Position numbers and translations under genes: made by a program. Under the pieces are notes generated by a model. That model did not search any database. It was given only the letters and a program-made list of their open reading frames with translations, and was not told the DNA's origin. From Saccharothrix sp. (GTDB lineage Bacteria > Actinomycetota > Actinomycetes > Mycobacteriales > Pseudonocardiaceae), in assembly GCF_031180885.1 (NCBI RefSeq), contig NZ_JAPSLK010000051.1, positions 1-60,028 on the forward strand: a DNA stretch of 60,028 bases, written 5' to 3'. This document shows positions 57,302 to 60,028 of the stretch, piece by piece (positions within the stretch are counted from its first letter, which is position 1; each line of letters begins with the position of its first letter).

Positions 57302-57796
57302 ATGATCGAGAACGTGCACGTTCGGATGCTCCCGCCGCGCGGGGACTGGGTGGAGCGGGCGGTGGCGGCGTGGCCGTCGAAGCACTGGCCACCGCTGGTG
57401 CTGGACCGCCCGCTGGGCGTCGGCGCGGACGGCGGCCACGGCTTCGTCCGCTACCGGTGCACCGCCTACGAGCCGGGACAGCGGGTCGAGTTCACCTTCA
57501 CCCGGTTCATCACCGGCACCCACGCCTTCGAGGTCGTCCCGGGCGGGGTGCGGCACGTGATCACCGGTCACCCGACCGGGTGGATGCGACTGGGTTGGCC
57601 CCTCGCCGTCCGCTGGCTGCACGACGCTCTCATCGAAGACCTGCTGGACAACCTCAGCGCCGAGGCCGAAGGCGGCTCAACCCAACCCCGCGAGGCCGCG
57701 TCGGGGCAATTCAACACAGCCGGCGTCGCGTTCCACCGGTCGCGCTGGTCGTGGTGGGTCCGGGTGCTGCGGGCGGTGGCGCGCCGGTTCGGCTGA
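57302..57796 (+). CDS. SRPBCC-like protein
   Basis: 164 aa. The pattern IENVHVRMLPPRGDWVERAV, RYRCTAYEPGQRVEFTFT, GTHAFEVVPGGVRHVITG and LGWPLAVRWLHDALIEDLLDNL suggests a START/SRPBCC ligand-binding fold. Ligand unknown. The ATG at 57302 follows GGAGG. Divergent from and probably controlled by the TetR gene. Confidence 0.7.
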   Translation: MIENVHVRMLPPRGDWVERAVAAWPSKHWPPLVLDRPLGVGADGGHGFVRYRCTAYEPGQRVEFTFTRFITGTHAFEVVPGGVRHVITGHPTGWMRLGWPLAVRWLHDALIEDLLDNLSAEAEGGSTQPREAASGQFNTAGVAFHRSRWSWWVRVLRAVARRFG

Positions 57797-57866
57797 ACCC
57801 GGGGCATCCACAACCCGCCCCGGCGTCCGTCATGTGGTTACCGGGCGCTGACCAGAGGGAGGGTTC

Positions 57867-58415
57867 GTGACACCGGGGGACTCCGATGACCACGCCGCTT
57901 CCTTCAGCGACTTCTACCACCGCGAGCGCACCAGGTTGTTCCGGTTCGCCGCGGTCATGTCCCCGCACCTGGACCACGAGTCCGCGGTGCAGGAGGCGTT
58001 CGTCAGCGCCTGGCGCAACTGGCCCGCCATCAACCCGCGCGCGCGGCGGGCGTGGCTGGCCAAGACCACCCGCAACCTGCTGGTCGACCAGTCGCGACGG
58101 CTGGAGAGACCCGGCGAGGTGACCGACGAGGTGATCGCGCGGTCGCACCTGCTGGTCCAACGGCACCGGGAAGCCGAGACGTGGCACGAACTCAACTCCA
58201 CCCTCGCCGCCATCGCCCGCCTCCCCGACCAGCTCCGCACCGCGCTGGTCCTGCGCTTCTGGGACTTCTCCGACGACGAGATCGCCGACGTGCTGGGATG
58301 CCGGCGGGACTCGGTGCGCCGGTACGTGTCGGAAGCGCGCGCCCGGGTCAGCGCCGAGGTCGGCAACGTCGAACGCCGGGCGCGAGCCCCGAGACGCGGA
58401 AAGGGAACCGAATGA
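57867..58415 (+). CDS. ECF-type RNA polymerase sigma factor
   Basis: 182 aa. Region 2: YHRERTRLFRFAAVMSPHLDHESAVQEAFVSAWRNW; region 4: IARLPDQLRTALVLRFWDFSDDEIADVLGCRRDSVRRYVSEARARV in outline. Resembles the SigE-like actinobacterial group. GTG at 57867 follows GGGAGGG. Its stop overlaps the ATG of a second sigma gene. No anti-sigma gene is adjacent. Confidence 0.92.
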   Translation: MTPGDSDDHAASFSDFYHRERTRLFRFAAVMSPHLDHESAVQEAFVSAWRNWPAINPRARRAWLAKTTRNLLVDQSRRLERPGEVTDEVIARSHLLVQRHREAETWHELNSTLAAIARLPDQLRTALVLRFWDFSDDEIADVLGCRRDSVRRYVSEARARVSAEVGNVERRARAPRRGKGTE

Positions 58416-59113
58416 CCCAGGACACCCCCGACCGCCACCCCGACCTGGACCCCCACCTGTCCGACCTGCGCGCGGAGCTGTCCGAGGCCATCCCCGACGA
58501 CCCCGCCGAGGACGACCTGGGCGTGGCGGCGATCATGGCCCAGGCGACCACGAGCCGGTCAGCCCCGGAACGCCACGCCGCCCTCCTCACCGCGGCCCGG
58601 GACGGCGACCGGGCGGCCCTGGACGCCCTGATCACCGAACTGACCCCGCTGGTCTGGCACGTGGCACGCGGCAACGGCCTCGACCAGCCAACGGCGGAGG
58701 ACGTGGTCCAAACGGTCTGGCTGAGCCTCCTCCGCCACCTGGACCGGATCGCCCAACCCCGGGCGCTGGCGGGCTGGCTGATCGTCACCACCAGGCGAGA
58801 AGCCCAACGCGCCTGGCGCGAGCTCAACGGCCGCCCGGCCCTGTCCTCGGACTCCGCGATGGACGTCGCCGACACCAGGTGGCTCCCCGAGACAGAGGCG
58901 CTGAGGGACGACCGCGACCGCCGCCTGTGGCGTGCTTTCTCCACCCTGCCCAGGCGCTGCCAGGAAATCCTGCGGCTCACCGTGCTGGCGGGCCGCGCCG
59001 AGTACCGGGCCGTGGCGGAGGCGCTGTCCATGCCCAGGGGCAGCATCGGCCCGACCCGGGGCCGCTGCCTGGCGACCCTGCGCACCGTGCTGGACCGGGA
59101 GGGAGGTGTCTGA
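58412..59113 (+). CDS. Second sigma-70 family factor with acidic N-terminus
   Basis: 233 aa. Residues 1-52 are acidic and Pro/Asp-rich (DRHPDLDPHLSDLRAELSEAIPDD); region 2 from about 55 (LLTAARDGDRAALDALITELTPLVWHVARG, AEDVVQTVWLSLLRHLDRI); region 4 AFSTLPRRCQEILRLTVLAGRAEYRAVAEALSMPRGSIGPTRGRCL in outline. ATG overlaps the first sigma gene by 4 bp. The acidic leader could be an autoinhibitory or fused partner; this is inference. Confidence 0.88.
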   Translation: MTQDTPDRHPDLDPHLSDLRAELSEAIPDDPAEDDLGVAAIMAQATTSRSAPERHAALLTAARDGDRAALDALITELTPLVWHVARGNGLDQPTAEDVVQTVWLSLLRHLDRIAQPRALAGWLIVTTRREAQRAWRELNGRPALSSDSAMDVADTRWLPETEALRDDRDRRLWRAFSTLPRRCQEILRLTVLAGRAEYRAVAEALSMPRGSIGPTRGRCLATLRTVLDREGGV

Positions 59114-59115
59114 CC

Positions 59116-59229
59116 ATGGACGACGAGACGACCTGGCTGGAAGAACTGGTGGACCGGATCGACCCGCCCCCGCCCCACCTGGTGGAGTCGGTCCACCTCC
59201 TGATCACCATCTCCCGAGCCCTGACCTGA
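59116..59229 (+). CDS. 37-aa protein after the sigma pair
   Basis: MDDETTWLEELVDRIDPPPP begins the frame, which ends HLVESVHLLITISRALT. GGGAGGTG precedes the ATG, 2 nt after the second sigma stop. An amphipathic C-terminal helix is likely. Unknown; could be a small sigma regulator. Confidence 0.6.
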   Translation: MDDETTWLEELVDRIDPPPPHLVESVHLLITISRALT

Positions 59230-59248
59230 TCCGGCCGGGTCACCAGGG

Positions 59249-59830
59249 TCAGGGCAGGACGACCGTGAGCACGTAGCGGGCCGGGTCGGGGCCCAGGCTG
59301 CGCCACCGCGAGCTGCCCCAGAGCCGGAAGCGCAGGCAGTCGCCGACCCGGGCTTGGTGCACCGCGCCGTCGACGGTGACCTCCACCGCGCCTTCCAGGA
59401 CCCAGGCGTGGTGCTCCAGGCCCGGCATGGGCGAGCCCTCGTAGGCGATGTCCGCGCCGGGGCGCAGGGTGACCTCGAGGACCTCGCCGCGCAGCCCGGC
59501 CGACGGCGGCGACACGGACCGGCGGGTGATCCCGGCGTCGTCGTCCCGCCACACGGCCTGCCGGTCGGCGGGCACCAGCGGCGACGGCGCGGGTTCCACC
59601 TCGGCCAGCAGCCGGGACATCGTCAGCTGGTAGGTCGCGCACAGCTTGCTCAGCACCGCCGTGGTGGGGCTGATCTCCGCGCGTTCCAGCCGGGACAGCG
59701 TCGACCGGCTGACCCCCGCGCGTTGGGCGAGGTCCTCCAGCGACCAGGCCCGTTCCGCGCGCAGCTCGGCCAGCCGGGCGGCCAGGCGCAAGTCCAGCGG
59801 GTTGTCCGCGCCACCTTCTACTTGTCCCAT
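59249..59830 (-). CDS. XRE-family regulator with cupin domain
   Basis: 193 aa. HTH_3: LAARLAELRAERAWSLEDLAQRAGVSRSTLSRLERAEISPTT in outline; cupin_2 domain: LRPGADIAYEGSPMPGLEHHAWVLEGAVEVTVDG in outline. Members respond to small metabolites. ATG at 59830 lies 7 nt after TAGTAT. Divergent from the GNAT gene, its probable target. Confidence 0.93.
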   Translation of the reverse strand: MGQVEGGADNPLDLRLAARLAELRAERAWSLEDLAQRAGVSRSTLSRLERAEISPTTAVLSKLCATYQLTMSRLLAEVEPAPSPLVPADRQAVWRDDDAGITRRSVSPPSAGLRGEVLEVTLRPGADIAYEGSPMPGLEHHAWVLEGAVEVTVDGAVHQARVGDCLRFRLWGSSRWRSLGPDPARYVLTVVLP

Positions 59831-59836
59831 ATCGGA

Positions 59837-59845
59837 GATACTATC
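59837..59845. promoter_or_regulatory. Bidirectional -10 GATACTATC
   Basis: TACTAT on the plus strand (59839-59844) and TAGTAT on the minus strand (59843-59838) each lie 7 nt before a start codon. The flanks CCCATAT-CGG and CCG-AATATGGG form an imperfect inverted repeat enclosing the box, which could be the XRE-cupin operator. Confidence 0.7.
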
Positions 59846-59851
59846 CCGAAT

Positions 59852-60028
59852 ATGGGAAACCAGGTCACGCTCACGATCGAACCCGACGACCTCACCCGCC
59901 AGCCGGTCCGGGACCTGATCGCCGAGCACCTCGCCGACATGTACGCGACCTCGCCCGCCGAGAGCGTGCACGCACTCGACCACGCCGGACTGCGCGAGGA
60001 CGGGGTGTCGTTCTGGACGTCGTGGAGC
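59852..60028 (+). CDS. GNAT-family N-acetyltransferase, 5' part
   Basis: 59 codons present before the window ends: MGNQVTLTIEPDDLTRQPVR opens it, then LIAEHLADMYATSPAESVHAL and VSFWTSW, typical of the N-terminus of a GNAT acetyltransferase. The acetyl-CoA loop lies beyond the window. Leaderless promoter, shared with the XRE-cupin gene. Confidence 0.82.
   Translation, partial: MGNQVTLTIEPDDLTRQPVRDLIAEHLADMYATSPAESVHALDHAGLREDGVSFWTSWS

Noticed and set aside
1..60028. tRNA or rRNA genes
   Set aside because: No T-loop/acceptor patterns or rRNA-like blocks were recognised by eye; a tRNAscan run would settle it.

Overview
The window is about 73% G+C, uses GTG starts freely and has densely packed, often overlapping genes. 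It carries the actinobacterial his-trp-lgt neighbourhood, a bifunctional PriA-type hisA, the mycobacterial-type bioB-bsaP-DUF2567 block, an NrtR-controlled nadABC operon and a SAM-IV riboswitch. Together these point to a chromosomal segment of an actinomycete, most likely Pseudonocardiaceae (Saccharothrix/Lentzea/Actinosynnema-like; the genus is an inference). I see no rRNA, tRNA, prophage, transposase or CRISPR array.

Layout. 1-4.5 kb: tandem repeat, TAXI-type binding protein, two-component system and lgt. 4.8-10 kb: trpA-trpB-trpC, a 37-codon leader-like ORF, the Trp-associated membrane protein and trpE, all on the minus strand. 10-15.7 kb: hisI, a membrane gene, hisF, then (after plus-strand cspA, a PPOX enzyme and a Clp_N/HTH protein) priA (hisA), hisH and an unknown gene. 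15.9-20 kb: an island inside the his region with a split transketolase, SoxR, KptA, a TetR and about 0.8 kb of low-complexity DNA. 20-23.3 kb: hisD-hisC-hisB plus a 51-aa membrane protein. 23.4-30 kb: secreted carboxypeptidase, GNAT, class V aminotransferase, peptide-binding lipoprotein, nitrilase-like amidase and PRC/DUF2382 protein. 30.3-35.2 kb: nadA-nadB-nadC opposite nrtR and a LON-domain gene. 35.4-37.6 kb: MFS transporter with a DUF1445 enzyme. 37.6-43.8 kb: biotin genes (bioB, bsaP, bioD, bioA) with a cytochrome P450 coupled to bioA; bioF is absent here. 44.1-50.6 kb: dnaE, a DUF4352 protein and a drug-efflux MFS. 50.6-53.7 kb: RluD-type synthase, lspA and a riboswitch-controlled aminotransferase. 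53.7-60 kb: K+/H+ antiporter, secreted M28 aminopeptidase, DUF167, a TetR/SRPBCC pair, two coupled sigma factors with a 37-aa protein, and an XRE-cupin regulator opposite a GNAT cut by the window end.

The genes are mostly amino-acid and cofactor biosynthesis. PriA serves both histidine and tryptophan pathways, which fits the absence of trpF beside trpC. Lgt and LspA, the first two lipoprotein-maturation enzymes, are both here.

The least expected signals are non-coding. Two families of interspersed repeats sit just after stop codons with conserved polarity: an approximately 205-240 bp element at 26.6 and 48.8-49.1 kb, and an approximately 45 bp element at 20.0, 30.1 and 56.4 kb. There are twin palindromes over a leaderless promoter of a Clp_N/HTH gene, a SoxR-like box over the transketolase promoter, and two intergenic regions with a self-complementary shared -10 (GATASTATC). 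More than a dozen genes have a TANNNT box 6-8 nt before the start codon, implying widespread leaderless mRNAs.
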